The notes under the pieces were generated by a model. The model was not told the origin of the DNA. It did not search any database and worked only from the letters and a program-made list of their open reading frames with translations. From Planctomycetota bacterium (GTDB lineage Bacteria > Planctomycetota > UBA1135 > GCA-002686595), in NCBI GenBank assembly GCA_016220085.1, contig JACRIN010000010.1:46734-110733 (forward strand): a stretch of 64,000 nt of DNA, written 5' to 3'. This document shows positions 17,280 through 27,303 of the stretch, in pieces. Each line of letters starts with the position of its first letter. The first letter of the stretch is position 1. Position numbers and translations under genes: made by a program.

Positions 17280-19013
17280 GTGTCTCCCACGAACCAGGTT
17301 CGAATCGCCATCGCGTGCGCGGGGCTGCTCGCCGCCGCCGCGTCCAGCGCCGCCGCGCAGACCACGACGCGCATCAGCGTCAGCTCCGCCGGCGTGCAAG
17401 GCAACGCCGACTCGTCGCCGCCCACGTTGTCGGCCGACGGCCATTGGGCCGTGTTCGACAGCCTCGCCGACGATCTCGTGCCCGGCGACACCAACGGTTG
17501 CTCGGACCTCTTCGTCCGCGATCTGTGGGCGGGCACGACCGAGCGCGTCAGCCTCGCGCCCAACGGCGATCAGAGCAACGGCGGCTGCGGCACCGAGACC
17601 ATTTCGTCCGACGGTCGCTTCGTCGTTTTCGCCAGCACGGCGAGCAACTTGGTGGTCGGCGACAACAACGGTCTCCAGGACGTCTTCGTGCTCGATCGCG
17701 CCACCGGTGCGATCGACCGCGTCAGCGTCAGCACCGCGGGGGCGGAGGCGGATTCGGATTGCCACGTCAACGGTTGCATGCCCGTGATCTCGATCGACGG
17801 GCGTTTCGTGGTCTTCGACAGCCACGCGACGAACCTCGTGCTCGGCGACAGCAACGGGAGTTGGGACTCGTACCTCCACGACCGAGTGACCGGAACGACG
17901 GACTTCGTCGACCGCAATCCTGCCGGCGAACAAGCCAATGCACATGCGAGCAACGCGAGCATCACGCCCGAAGGACGCTACGCGGTGTTCATGAGCCAGG
18001 CGACGAACCTCGTGAGCCACGACGTCAACGGTCTGCAGGACGTCTTCGTGCGCGATCTCTCGACCGGGGTGGTCGAGCTCGTCAGCGTCTCCAGCACCGG
18101 CGAGCAAGGCAACGGCATCTCGTTCCAGGGCATGCTGACGCCGGACGGCCGCTTCGTGTGCTTCGGCAGCGCTGCGTCCAATCTGGTATCGGGTGACGTC
18201 AACGGCGAAGCGGATGTCTTCGTGCACGACCGGCTGACCGGCGTCACCGAGATCGTCAGCGTCGCGTCCGACGGCACGCAGGGCGACGGACGCTCGGGCG
18301 AGGCGGTGATCTCGCCCGACGGTCGCTTCGTCGCGTTCGACAGCATCGCCTCGACCTTGGTTCCGTCGGACACCAACTCGACCGACGACGTCTTCCTCCA
18401 CGACCGACTCACCCGCGGCACGGTGCGCGTCAGCGTCGGCGTTGGCGGCGTACAAGCGCTGGGCCCGTCCGAGCACCCGACGATGACGTCCGAGGGTCGA
18501 CGCATCGGCTTCAGGAGCGGTGCGAAGAACCTGGTGCCCGGCGACACGAACCACGCGACCGACACGTTCGTCGTCGATCGCGGCGCCGCGCTGATCGCGA
18601 GCTACTGCGTCGCCGCGACGACCTCGGCGGGATGTCAGCCCGCGATCGGATCGAGCGGAGAACCTTCGATGTCGGGCTCGGCGCCGTTCGAGCTCCGCGC
18701 GGCGCCGGTGATCAACCGCAAGTTCGGTCTGCTGTTCTACGGCTTCGCCCCGAGCGCCCCGCCGTTCCACGCGGGGCCGGCGTGCATCGCACCGCCGCTG
18801 GAGCGCACGCGCTCGGCGTACTCCGGAGGGAATCCTCCGCCCGACGATTGCTCGGGAGCGTTGCAGCTCGACTTCAACCCGATCCTCCGCTCGGGCGTGG
18901 ACCCCAACCTCGTCGCGGGCCGAGAGGTGTTCTGCCAGTTCTGGTTCCGCGACCGCGCGAGCGCGAGCGGCGCTGGGATGTCCGACGCCCTGACGTTCCT
19001 CATCCAGCCGTGA
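17280..19013 (+). CDS. Secreted PD40/TolB-type beta-propeller with lineage C-terminal domain
   Basis: 577 residues from a GTG preceded by AGGAAGGG. Signal peptide at about 1-26 (VRIAIACAGLLAAAASSAAA). The body has about seven repeats of ~55 residues of the form SxDGRFVVFxSxATNLVxGDxNGxxDVFVxDRxTG, the PD40 pattern of a propeller. The C-terminal ~130 residues start at YCVAATTSAGC and contain GLLFYG, NPPPDDCSG and DPNLVAG, matching the domain at 6360, 7409 and 29471. It should be an extracytoplasmic binding or structural protein; no catalytic residues are evident. Confidence 0.8.
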   Translation: MSPTNQVRIAIACAGLLAAAASSAAAQTTTRISVSSAGVQGNADSSPPTLSADGHWAVFDSLADDLVPGDTNGCSDLFVRDLWAGTTERVSLAPNGDQSNGGCGTETISSDGRFVVFASTASNLVVGDNNGLQDVFVLDRATGAIDRVSVSTAGAEADSDCHVNGCMPVISIDGRFVVFDSHATNLVLGDSNGSWDSYLHDRVTGTTDFVDRNPAGEQANAHASNASITPEGRYAVFMSQATNLVSHDVNGLQDVFVRDLSTGVVELVSVSSTGEQGNGISFQGMLTPDGRFVCFGSAASNLVSGDVNGEADVFVHDRLTGVTEIVSVASDGTQGDGRSGEAVISPDGRFVAFDSIASTLVPSDTNSTDDVFLHDRLTRGTVRVSVGVGGVQALGPSEHPTMTSEGRRIGFRSGAKNLVPGDTNHATDTFVVDRGAALIASYCVAATTSAGCQPAIGSSGEPSMSGSAPFELRAAPVINRKFGLLFYGFAPSAPPFHAGPACIAPPLERTRSAYSGGNPPPDDCSGALQLDFNPILRSGVDPNLVAGREVFCQFWFRDRASASGAGMSDALTFLIQP

Positions 19014-19133
19014 GGTGAGCGCGCGTCTCGACGCCCGTTGCGCACGCGACGCGAATACGCCGCACCGTCACGGAACGCGCGGCGCGACGCGTGTCGCGCC
19101 GCCCCGCCTGGGGAGGGGCCGAACGCCCCGCGC

Positions 19134-19712
19134 TCAGCGCGCGGAGCTCTTCGAACGCGTCGATTTCGACGCCTTGGCCTTCGCGGGCTTGGACTTCGGC
19201 GTCGGCAGCGCCGTCGGCACTTCGAGCTTCGCCTTCGGCTGGAGCTCGATGTCGAACACCACCGTCCGCTTGTCCTCGCGCCATCCGCAGATCGCCGCGA
19301 ACGCGCGGACGAGCCTCTTCGGCTTCAAGTGCTCGTCCTTGACCGCGGCGTGGAAGAAATCGGAGAGCGACAAGATCCCTTCGACGCGTCCGTCGGGATC
19401 GACGACCGGCAGGCGCCGCACTTGGTGCGTGCGCATCAGCTCGAGCGCGTCCTCGACGTCGTCGGACTTGCGCACCGTCAGCACGTTGCGACCCATCGCG
19501 TCGGCGACGCAGACGTTCTTCAGGCTCTCGCCGCGGAAGTACGCGGCGACCGCGACGTCGCGATCGGTCAGGATGCCGACGAGCTTCTCCTCGCCGTCGA
19601 CGACCGGCACCACGCCACAATCCTTGTCCCAGAAGACCTGCACCGCTTCGTTGAGGGTCTGGTCCGCGCGGCACGTCTGAACCTGACGCTTCATCATCGC
19701 TTCGACTTTCAT
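19134..19712 (-). CDS. Tandem CBS-domain protein
   Basis: 192 residues. Two CBS motifs: VPVVDGEEKLVGILTDRDVA (about 36-55) and LPVVDPDGRVEGILSLSDF (about 99-117). CBS pairs bind adenine nucleotides and regulate partner proteins. The C-terminus is a lysine/serine-rich tail (KSKPAKAKASKSTRSKSSAR) that could bind nucleic acid. The start at 19712 has AGGAGGAAG just upstream. It lies 104 bp downstream of the carbon-starvation transporter gene on the same strand; a regulatory link to that transporter is possible but unproven. Confidence 0.85.
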   Translation of the reverse strand: MKVEAMMKRQVQTCRADQTLNEAVQVFWDKDCGVVPVVDGEEKLVGILTDRDVAVAAYFRGESLKNVCVADAMGRNVLTVRKSDDVEDALELMRTHQVRRLPVVDPDGRVEGILSLSDFFHAAVKDEHLKPKRLVRAFAAICGWREDKRTVVFDIELQPKAKLEVPTALPTPKSKPAKAKASKSTRSKSSAR

Positions 19713-19728
19713 GGCTTCCTCCTGCAAC

Positions 19729-19758
19729 GCGTTTCGGGGTCGATGCTCGCCGAAACGC
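19729..19758. promoter_or_regulatory. Perfect 9-bp inverted repeat upstream of the CBS gene
   Basis: GCGTTTCGG (19729-19737) and CCGAAACGC (19750-19758) flank a 12-nt loop, just before the CBS gene's ribosome binding site and after the transporter gene. No U tract follows on either strand, so an operator or mRNA hairpin is more likely than a terminator. Confidence 0.4.
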
Positions 19759-19816
19759 TCGTGTGCGTCGTTCGGGCGAAGAGGGTAGCAGCCTCCGTTC
19801 GCGGTCGTATCCGACT

Positions 19817-21484
19817 TCAGCGCCTTGCCCGCACGAGGGCGCGCATTCCGCTCACGAGCAGGAAGAGCGCCAGCAACACCAGTGCAGCCGCCGCGACACC
19901 GTTGGCGAGCGCGACGTCGAAACCGGCGCTCGCCCGCAGATTCGTCCACGCGAGCGTCCCGAGCGCCCACAGCGTGATCACCAGCACGAACGCCATCGGC
20001 ACGAGCGTGAACCACGCGCTCTTCCCGTTCTTGCGCAACCAGACACTGACGACGATCAGCGTCAGCGCGGCGAGCAGCTGGTTCGACGCGCCGAAGAGCG
20101 TCCAGAACTTGACGTACGAATTCTCGCCACCGTAGCAGACGAAGAATACCGGCGGACCGATCGTGATCAGCGTGCCGGCGAGCGCGCCGAGCTTGCCGCT
20201 CCACCCGAAGATCTCCTGCACGAGGTAGCGTCCCAACCGCGTCGCGACGTCGAGCGTGTCGAACACGAACGTCGAGAACGCCATCGCGCCGAACGTGATC
20301 GCGAACGGCAGGTTCTCCTTGCCGATCACGAGCGTCAGGAACTCGCCGAGCCCGCGACCGTAGATCACGCCGGGCTTCAGCCCTTTCAGCTCGTCGGTCG
20401 TGAAGATCATCACGGTGACGAGCGCGATCAGCGCGACGAAGCCCTCGGCGAGCATCGCGCCGTAGCCGACGAAGTGCGCGTGGCTCTCGCGCTCGACTTG
20501 CTTCGATGTCGTGCCGGAGCAGACGAGCCCGTGGAAGCCCGAGCACGCGCCGCACGCGATCGTGACGAAGAGGAATGGGAAGAGCTGGCCGCCCGCGAGG
20601 CCGGTATCCCAGCTCTTGAACGCCGGCTGTTGGATCTCGTAGCCGCCGAAGAGCACGCCGACGCCGCCGATCGCGAGCGCGCTGTACAGCACGAAGCCGC
20701 CGAGGTAGCCGCGAGGTTGCAACAACGCCCAGACGGGTACGACCGACGCAACGCAGCAGTACGAGAGGATCGCGAGGGCCCACGTCCGGTGATCGAACAG
20801 CAACCAGTGCGACGCATGCGTCCCGAACCACGCGAGCGCGAACGTCGCGGGGACGAAGATCACGGTCACCAGCCAGAGCGGCGGCGCGAGGAGGCGCTGC
20901 ACGACGCCCATCACCGTCGCGAGCGCGAGGTAGAAGACGCTCGCCGCCGCGACCGCACCTCCGGGATTGAACGCGACGCCCGAGCCCTCCAGTTCCTCCG
21001 TGCCGCGCACGAAGCTGCCCGCGGTGATGTCGGTGAACGCGACGATCACGTACACGAGCGCGAGCCAGATGAAAACCACCATCGCGCGCCCCGCCGGGCT
21101 GCCGAGCCGCTCGCGAGCGATCTCCGCGACCGACACCGCGCCGTGGCGCAGCGAAGCGACCAGCGACGAGAAATCGTGCACCGCGCCGATCAGAACGACT
21201 CCGACCGCGATCCAGAGCAAGCACGGCAACCAGCCGAACGTCTGGCAGGCGATGATCGGCCCCGCGATCGGCCCGGCGGCGGCGATCGCCGAGAAGTGCT
21301 GCGCGAACAGGTAGAAGGGCCTGGTCGGGACGAAGTCGACGCCGTCCGCCTTGGTGTGCGCCGGAGTCGTGCGTCCGTCGTCGAGGCCGAACTGGCGCGC
21401 CACCCACCCGCCGTAGACGCGGTAGGCGAGCACCAAGAGCGCCAGGAAGGCGAGCGCGAGGACCGTCAGGTTCACGCGCGCCAT
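19817..21484 (-). CDS. cstA: Carbon starvation protein A-family peptide/pyruvate transporter
   Basis: 555 residues, multi-spanning, inner membrane. Family marks: YGGWVARQFGLDD near 24-36, a proline-rich PTRPFYLFAQHFSAIAAAGP, PIAGPIIAC, the AVHDFSSL segment, the GACSGFHGLVCSGTTSKQ signature and FASSTFVFDTLD-like FSTFVFDTLDVATRLGRY. CstA relatives take up peptides or pyruvate with protons. The ATG at 21484 directly precedes the first membrane helix. It is divergent from the membrane protein gene at 21593, leaving a 108-bp shared promoter region. Confidence 0.85.
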   Translation of the reverse strand: MARVNLTVLALAFLALLVLAYRVYGGWVARQFGLDDGRTTPAHTKADGVDFVPTRPFYLFAQHFSAIAAAGPIAGPIIACQTFGWLPCLLWIAVGVVLIGAVHDFSSLVASLRHGAVSVAEIARERLGSPAGRAMVVFIWLALVYVIVAFTDITAGSFVRGTEELEGSGVAFNPGGAVAAASVFYLALATVMGVVQRLLAPPLWLVTVIFVPATFALAWFGTHASHWLLFDHRTWALAILSYCCVASVVPVWALLQPRGYLGGFVLYSALAIGGVGVLFGGYEIQQPAFKSWDTGLAGGQLFPFLFVTIACGACSGFHGLVCSGTTSKQVERESHAHFVGYGAMLAEGFVALIALVTVMIFTTDELKGLKPGVIYGRGLGEFLTLVIGKENLPFAITFGAMAFSTFVFDTLDVATRLGRYLVQEIFGWSGKLGALAGTLITIGPPVFFVCYGGENSYVKFWTLFGASNQLLAALTLIVVSVWLRKNGKSAWFTLVPMAFVLVITLWALGTLAWTNLRASAGFDVALANGVAAAALVLLALFLLVSGMRALVRARR

Positions 21485-21592
21485 CCTAGGGACGCCCACG
21501 CGGCTTGCAGAGGGCCGAGCGAGACCTGCGCGACGCTGTCTTTGCATAGCAAAGGGCTTGACGGATCCGGCGCGCCGGGGAGACTGGAGCCC

Positions 21593-22201
21593 ATGACTCC
21601 CCGCCCCCTCCCGACCCCGTCCGTGCGCTCGGCCGGCATCGACCAGCGCGCTCGTACCCATCTCAACGTCGTCGAGTCGACGCTTCGCCGCGCGACGCGC
21701 TTCCGCGAGGTGCCGGCGTGGGGCGGCGTCGTCATGGGGCTCGTCGGCTTCGCCGGCGCCGGCGCGGCGACCTGGTCGGAGTCGCGCAGTCAATGGCTCG
21801 CGACCTGGCTGGTCGCGGCGGCGATCGCGGCGCTGATCGGCGCGGCGGAGATCAGCGAGCGCATGGCGCAGCGCGGCGCGGCCTCGCGAGCCCAGTTCGG
21901 TCGCTTCGCCGCGGCGCTCGCGCCGAGCTTCGTCGCGACCGGCATCCTGACGTTCGCGCTGGCGAACGCGGGGCTCTTCGGTTGGCTGCCGAGCGTCTGG
22001 TTGCTCGGCTACGGCACGGCGCTGATCGGCGCGGGGCTGGTTTCGCTGCCCGAGGTGCTCTGGATGGGCGTGACGTTCGACCTGCTCGGCCTCGCGGCGC
22101 TGCTGACGCCGGCGTCGTTCGGGAACTTCTGGCTCGCCGCGGGCTTCGGCGCGCTGCACGTGATCTTCGGGACATGGATCGCGGGAGGACGCCGTGGGTG
22201 A
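21593..22201 (+). CDS. Multi-helix membrane protein, partner of the downstream HTH regulator
   Basis: 202 residues with about five or six hydrophobic helices (for example MGLVGFAGAGAATW and WLATWLVAAAIAALIGAAEI). No family assigned. Its last codons overlap the start of the winged-helix regulator at 22194 by 8 bp, so translation is coupled. Similar pairs of a small membrane protein and a winged-helix regulator are common in bacteria; the pair may sense an envelope or nutrient signal, but this is inference. Confidence 0.65.
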   Translation: MTPRPLPTPSVRSAGIDQRARTHLNVVESTLRRATRFREVPAWGGVVMGLVGFAGAGAATWSESRSQWLATWLVAAAIAALIGAAEISERMAQRGAASRAQFGRFAAALAPSFVATGILTFALANAGLFGWLPSVWLLGYGTALIGAGLVSLPEVLWMGVTFDLLGLAALLTPASFGNFWLAAGFGALHVIFGTWIAGGRRG

Positions 22202-22559
22202 ACGGAAGGCCGAGAAGTCGCGCGAGCGTTCGAAGCTCCAACACGTGCCGGGCCTCTCCGCGGACGAGACCGATGCGGACAAGCTGCTGCACGAGCGCAT
22301 GCGCCTCGCGATCGCGGGTGCGCTCGCGGTCAACGACTCACTCTCGTTCGTCGAGCTGAAGGAGCTCGTCGGCGCGACCGACGGCAACCTCTCGGTGCAC
22401 TCGCGCAAGCTCGAGAACGCCGGACTGGTCGCCTGCACGAAGGGTTTCGACGGCCGCGTACCGCGCACCGAGTTCCGCCTGACGGCGGCGGGCCGTCGAG
22501 CGCTCGAGAGGCACCTCGAGCACATGGAGCGCCTGATCCGCGCCGTCCGCAAGCGCTGA
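22194..22559 (+). CDS. Winged-helix transcriptional regulator
   Basis: 121 residues from a GTG inside the end of the preceding gene. The core FVELKELVGATDGNLSVHSR (about 52-71) is the recognition-helix region of the single-domain winged-helix family that also includes MarR/ArsR-like proteins (HTH_27 type), followed by the wing TKGFDGRVPRTEFRLTAAG. The N-terminus is charged and Lys/Arg/Glu-rich. It should bind DNA as a dimer; its targets probably include its own operon or the divergent transporter gene. Confidence 0.8.
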   Translation: MGERKAEKSRERSKLQHVPGLSADETDADKLLHERMRLAIAGALAVNDSLSFVELKELVGATDGNLSVHSRKLENAGLVACTKGFDGRVPRTEFRLTAAGRRALERHLEHMERLIRAVRKR

Positions 22560-22749
22560 CCGGCGGACGCGGTTCCGTTCGTCGCCGGACGAGTCGAGCT
22601 CGGTCGCTCGCCGCTCGGTCGTTGCGAGGAAGCGCTTTCCGCACCCGTTCCTCCACGCGCGGGTGGCCTCGGCCGTCGTCCGCGGGGCATACTTGTGCGC
22701 CGCTCGCGCGGGCACGCCGCTCCCCTCCCGACCGAAACCACAAGACCGC

Positions 22750-24456
22750 GTGGACAAGCTCACCGGCGACGAAATCGTCCGGCTGTTCCTGGCGATCGCG
22801 ACGATCCTCGTCGCGGCGCGGGTGCTTGGGGAGGTCGCGCGGCGCCTGTCGCAGCCCGTGGTGCTCGGCGAGATCCTCGCGGGCATCCTGCTCGGGCCGA
22901 CGGTGTTCGGCACGATCCTGCCGGGGGGCAAGGAGTTCCTGTTCCCGAACCACGGCTCGATCGCGCTGGCGCAGGACGCGTTCCGGACGCTCTCGATCGC
23001 GCTCTTCCTGCTGGTCGCCGGCATGGAGGTCGAGCTCTCCACGATGTGGAAGCAGGGCCGCGCCGCACTCTCGGTCGGTCTGATGGGGATCGCGCTGCCG
23101 TTCGTGCTCGGATTCGGAGCGGCGCGCGTCGCGCCGGACCTGCTCGGCGCCACCGCGGGCGTCAGCCCCGAGACGTTCGCCCTCTTCTTCGCCACGGCGC
23201 TCTCGATCTCGGCGTTGCCGGTGATCGCGAAGACGCTGATGGATCTGCACATCTACAAGAGCGATTTCGGCATGACCGTGATCGCCGCCGCGGTCTTCAA
23301 CGACCTCGTCGGGTGGCTGGTCTTCGCGGTGATCCTCGGTCAGATCGAGTACGGCACGTCGAGCGCGAGCCACATGCCGATCGGACTGACTCTCGCCGTG
23401 ACCGCGGGCTTCGCGGTGCTGATGCTGACCGCGGTGCGTTGGTTGATCCACCGGACGCTGCCGTGGATCCTCGCGCACGCGAGCTTCCCGACCGGCGTGA
23501 TCGGCTTCGCGCTCGCGCTGGCGCTCGCCGGCGCGGCGTTCACCGAGTTCATCGGCATCCACGCGATCTTCGGGAGCTTCCTGGTCGGCGTCGCGCTCGG
23601 CGATTCTGCCCACCTGCGCGAGCGCACGCGCACGACGATCACCGAGTTCGTCTCGTCGATCTTCGCGCCGCTCTTTTTCGGCTCGATCGGGCTGTCGGTG
23701 AACTTCATCACCAACTTCGATCCCGCGCTGTGCGGCTTCGTGCTCCTGATCGCTTGCCTGGGCAAGGTCGTCGGATGCGGGCTCGGCGCGCGCTGGGCGA
23801 AGATGAGCTGGCGCGAATCGTGGGCCGTCGGATTCGGCATGAACGCGCGCGGAGCGATGGAGATCATCCTCGGGTTGCTCGCGCTGCAGTACGGCTTGAT
23901 CCAGGAGCCGATGTTCGTCGCGCTCGTCGTGATGTCGCTCGTGACGTCGATGGCGAGTGGCCCGGTGATCGAACGCCTGCTCCGGCGCACGCGCCCGCGC
24001 CGAATCGAGCACTTCATCCACAGTCGGACGTTCCTCCCCCGCATGCGCGCGATCGATCGCAAGAGCGCGATCGACGAGCTGTGTCAGACGCTCGCTCGCG
24101 CCTCGGGTCTCGACTACGCGCGCATCTCGACCGCGGTGTGGGAACGTGAGCAGGTGACGTCGACCGGCATCGGCGACGGACTCGCGGTGCCGCACGCGCG
24201 CATCGACGGCTTGACGCAGCCGTACGTGGCGATGGGCCTCTCGTCGACCGGCGTCGACTTCGACTCGCTCGACGGCAAGCCGGCTCAGCTCGTCTTCGTG
24301 ATCCTGACGCCGCCGAACGACAACGGCGTGCAGCTCGAGATCCTCGCGGACATCGGCCGCACGTTCGTGCAGCCGAACGTCCGCGATCGCGCGCTGAAGC
24401 TGAAGAGCTTCACCGAGCTGCTGGCGCTCTTGCGCACCGAGCCCGTCGCTGCGTGA
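22750..24456 (+). CDS. CPA2-type cation/proton antiporter with a C-terminal PTS EIIA-like domain
   Basis: 568 residues from a GTG at 22750 (MDKLTGDEIVRL); a longer frame from 22663 is less likely because it adds a non-family basic leader. Residues about 1-400 form a 12-helix monovalent cation/proton antiporter, with QPVVLGEILAGILLGP, FNDLVGWLVF (the conserved ND pair) and FFGSIGLSVNF. Residues about 420-568 are an EIIA-Fru-like domain with the phosphohistidine motif GLAVPHARIDG. EIIA tails on transporters are thought to let sugar-PTS or nitrogen-PTS status regulate ion flow. Its stop abuts the stop of the convergent terC gene (TGATCA). Confidence 0.85.
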   Translation: MDKLTGDEIVRLFLAIATILVAARVLGEVARRLSQPVVLGEILAGILLGPTVFGTILPGGKEFLFPNHGSIALAQDAFRTLSIALFLLVAGMEVELSTMWKQGRAALSVGLMGIALPFVLGFGAARVAPDLLGATAGVSPETFALFFATALSISALPVIAKTLMDLHIYKSDFGMTVIAAAVFNDLVGWLVFAVILGQIEYGTSSASHMPIGLTLAVTAGFAVLMLTAVRWLIHRTLPWILAHASFPTGVIGFALALALAGAAFTEFIGIHAIFGSFLVGVALGDSAHLRERTRTTITEFVSSIFAPLFFGSIGLSVNFITNFDPALCGFVLLIACLGKVVGCGLGARWAKMSWRESWAVGFGMNARGAMEIILGLLALQYGLIQEPMFVALVVMSLVTSMASGPVIERLLRRTRPRRIEHFIHSRTFLPRMRAIDRKSAIDELCQTLARASGLDYARISTAVWEREQVTSTGIGDGLAVPHARIDGLTQPYVAMGLSSTGVDFDSLDGKPAQLVFVILTPPNDNGVQLEILADIGRTFVQPNVRDRALKLKSFTELLALLRTEPVAA

Positions 24457-25389
24457 TCAATTGTCCTTGGGCGGCTTGGGCGTGAGCTTGTCCGCGACGA
24501 TCGAGAGGATCACCGCGATCGCCAGCAGCCCGCCGACGACGCCGAGCGAGACGCCGATCGAGACCTTCCACCAGGACGCGAGCAGCATCTTCGCGCCGAC
24601 GAAGATCAGGATCGCGGAGAGACCGTAGTTCAGGAAGCGCAGGTACTTGATGAGCTCGCTGACCGCGAAGAAGAGCGAGCGCAGACCGAGGATCGCCAGG
24701 ATGTTCGACGTGTAGAGCACCGCGGTGTTCGTCGTGATCCCCAATGCGGCCGGCACGGAATCGACGGCGAAGAGCACGTCGCTCGACTCGATCACGAGCA
24801 GACAGATGAAGAGCGGCGTCGCGAACCGCTGCCCGTCGTGCCGCACGAAGAACGCCTTGCCCTCGTAGTCGGGCGTCGTCCGCAGGTGCTTGCGCGCGAA
24901 CCGGAGCAGCCAGTTGTGCTGCGGATCGACTTGCTCGTCGCTCTTGAAGCAGAGCTTGACGCCCGTGAGCACCAAGAAGCCGCCGAGTACCCAAGTCGTC
25001 CAGTGGAAGCGTTGGACGAGCTCGACGCCCGCGACGATGAAGATGCCGCGCATGACGAGCGCGCCTACGATGCCCCACAAGAGCACGCGCCGTTGCGACT
25101 CCGCCGGCACGGCGAGCGCGCTGAAGATCACCAGGAAGACGAACATGTTGTCGACCGAGAGCGCGTACTCGGTCAGGTAACACGTCAGGAACTCCTGCGC
25201 CGGAACCGCGCCCTCCGTGAACCAGAGGAACAGGTTGAACAGCACCGCGATGCCGATCCACGCGAGCGTCCAACGGATGGCTTCCTTGAACGAGATCGCG
25301 TGCGGCTTCGCCTGCAGGACGCGCAGGTCGAGCACCATCATCGTCCCGGTCACGGCGGCGAAGACGACCCAGAAGAGCCAGTGATCCAT
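24457..25389 (-). CDS. terC: TerC-family integral membrane protein
   Basis: 310 residues with seven to nine helices. Signature segments: EYALSVDNMFVFLVIF and ESSDVLFAVDSVPAALGIT, each with the paired acidic residues typical of TerC. These proteins are linked to metal (notably manganese) export and tellurite resistance; the metal cannot be read from the sequence. The start codon lies 12 bp after the stop of the upstream APC transporter gene, so they probably form one operon. Confidence 0.88.
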   Translation of the reverse strand: MDHWLFWVVFAAVTGTMMVLDLRVLQAKPHAISFKEAIRWTLAWIGIAVLFNLFLWFTEGAVPAQEFLTCYLTEYALSVDNMFVFLVIFSALAVPAESQRRVLLWGIVGALVMRGIFIVAGVELVQRFHWTTWVLGGFLVLTGVKLCFKSDEQVDPQHNWLLRFARKHLRTTPDYEGKAFFVRHDGQRFATPLFICLLVIESSDVLFAVDSVPAALGITTNTAVLYTSNILAILGLRSLFFAVSELIKYLRFLNYGLSAILIFVGAKMLLASWWKVSIGVSLGVVGGLLAIAVILSIVADKLTPKPPKDN

Positions 25390-25401
25390 GCGCGATCGAG
25401 G

Positions 25402-27303
25402 TTAGCTGATCAGGAACAAGCGCACGTTGTTCGGCAATCGTTTCGTCAAGCCGTTGACGACGTGTCCGCGCAGCAGGTGATAGATCGCGCTGCGGCTCGA
25501 GACGCCGACCATCACCGCGCTGACACCGAGCGCGTCGGCGGCGCGCACGATGCCCTCGACCGCGTTGTACGACACGGTGCAGACCGGGATCAGATTGAAG
25601 CCCTCGCGCTCCGCGACTTTCGTCGCCTGGTTGAGCGCCTCGGCGGCCTCACGGTCGATCTGCGGCTTGTCGGAGCCGACGAAGAGTCCGGTGCGCTCCT
25701 CGACGAACAGCGCGTACAAGTTGACGCCGCCGCGGCCGCGTTCGCGCGCGATCGCTTCGGAGAGCAACTGCGGATTGTGCGAGCGCAGGGCGACCAGCGT
25801 GCCCGACGGATAGAGCGGCGCGATCGCCTCCGCCTGGCTGAGCGAGAGCAGCTCGACCTTTTCGGAGAGCTCGAGCCCCTCGGCGTGATCCTCGATGCTG
25901 CTCTCCGCCCGCCGGCGCATGAAGGGCAGCTGATACATCCAGTCGGTGAACCACTTCTGGTGCGTCCCGATCGCGAGCAGCATGCCCGCGCCGACCGTGA
26001 ACACGCCGAAGATGGTCGCGTCCTTCTTGTGGAACAGATTGACCGTCCACGCGACGTACACGAGGAGGGTCGTGAACAGCCCGAGCCAGAACACCCAACC
26101 GCGTTGGCCCTCGCGCCACCTCACCATGTCGAGCCCCGCGGACGAGAGCACGAACGCGCCGAGCAATCCGAACGCGTAGAGGTCGCCGAGGAGCTTCATC
26201 TCGCCGAGAGTCATCACGATGACGACCATCGGCATGACGGTCGCGATCAGGATCGCGATGTGCGGCGTGCGGAACCGACGGCTGCGCACCAGGATCCCCG
26301 AGGGCATGAAGTGCCGCTCGGAAAGGGCCATGAACACGTGGTAGCAGCCGATGATCGCCGTGTTCGCCGCGAAGAGCAGCAACGCGGAGGCGCTGACGAC
26401 CACCGCGATCTTGATCGGGGCGCCGCCGCCGACGAAGGCGAGCTCGGACAGGAAGCGCTCGGACTCGTGGAGCTTGACGTCCGCGGAGAGCAACGAGATC
26501 GCGAACAGCGTCAGGATCGGCACCGTCGCGAAGATCGTCGCGACGACGAGCACCATGCCGCGCGCCGCGGTCTTCTTGATCGGCAACCGCATCGCGGGAG
26601 AGAGCTGACTGATGCTCTCGAGCCCCGAGAACGCGAGCCACGCCCCGCCGAACCCGATCAAGAACGTCGACAGGTCGATGTCCTTCGCGAGCATCGCGGT
26701 GTGCTTGACCGCTGCCCACTGTTCGGGCGTCGCCGACACGAAGACGATGACGATGACGACGAGGTCGACCACGAGCGCCAAGAGCGCCATGAACAACGAG
26801 AGCGTCGCGCTCTCGCGGATGCCGATGATGTTGACGACCGCGAGCACGCCCAGCGTGAGCACCGCGAACCAGACGACGTGCTCCGAAAGGACCGGAAAGA
26901 CGCTGCCGAGGTACTGCAGCCCCGATACGGTCGAGATCGCGGCGGTCAGGAAGTAGTCGACGCAGATCAGCAGGCCGCCGAACGCGCCCCACGTCGGCGA
27001 GAACGCCTGGCTCGCGATCGTGACGACCCCTCCGCCGTCGGGGTTGCGCCAGCAGATCTCCGTGTACTTGCTCGCGAGCAAGACGAAGCCGAGCAGCGCG
27101 GTCGCGACGAAGAACGGGGCGAGGTCGCGAACCGACGGCTCGGCGTAGAGAATCCCCGGCACGTAGTAGATCGACGTGCCGATGTCCGCGAAAACGACCG
27201 CCCAGACGAGCAGCGGCGAAAGCTGACGGAGGTGGCTGTCGTTGCCCGGCGCGGGGGCGGCGACCGGTGCGCTCGGAAGCGCGTGTGGCGGGTTGGGGGA
27301 CAT
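25402..27303 (-). CDS. APC-superfamily transporter with a universal-stress-like C-terminal domain
   Basis: 633 residues. Twelve hydrophobic helices begin at about residue 24 with SPLLVWAVVFADIGTSIYYV, the GxG-type helix-1 break of APC amino acid permeases. A cytosolic part (about 460-633) has a USP-like alpha/beta pattern and ends in GVSAVMVGVSSRSAIYHLL, close to the G-x2-G-x9-G(S) type signature. The ATG at 27303 was chosen over an upstream ATG with a basic non-family leader. Substrate unknown. Overlapping-unit arrangement with terC suggests coexpression. Confidence 0.78.
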   Translation of the reverse strand: MSPNPPHALPSAPVAAPAPGNDSHLRQLSPLLVWAVVFADIGTSIYYVPGILYAEPSVRDLAPFFVATALLGFVLLASKYTEICWRNPDGGGVVTIASQAFSPTWGAFGGLLICVDYFLTAAISTVSGLQYLGSVFPVLSEHVVWFAVLTLGVLAVVNIIGIRESATLSLFMALLALVVDLVVIVIVFVSATPEQWAAVKHTAMLAKDIDLSTFLIGFGGAWLAFSGLESISQLSPAMRLPIKKTAARGMVLVVATIFATVPILTLFAISLLSADVKLHESERFLSELAFVGGGAPIKIAVVVSASALLLFAANTAIIGCYHVFMALSERHFMPSGILVRSRRFRTPHIAILIATVMPMVVIVMTLGEMKLLGDLYAFGLLGAFVLSSAGLDMVRWREGQRGWVFWLGLFTTLLVYVAWTVNLFHKKDATIFGVFTVGAGMLLAIGTHQKWFTDWMYQLPFMRRRAESSIEDHAEGLELSEKVELLSLSQAEAIAPLYPSGTLVALRSHNPQLLSEAIARERGRGGVNLYALFVEERTGLFVGSDKPQIDREAAEALNQATKVAEREGFNLIPVCTVSYNAVEGIVRAADALGVSAVMVGVSSRSAIYHLLRGHVVNGLTKRLPNNVRLFLIS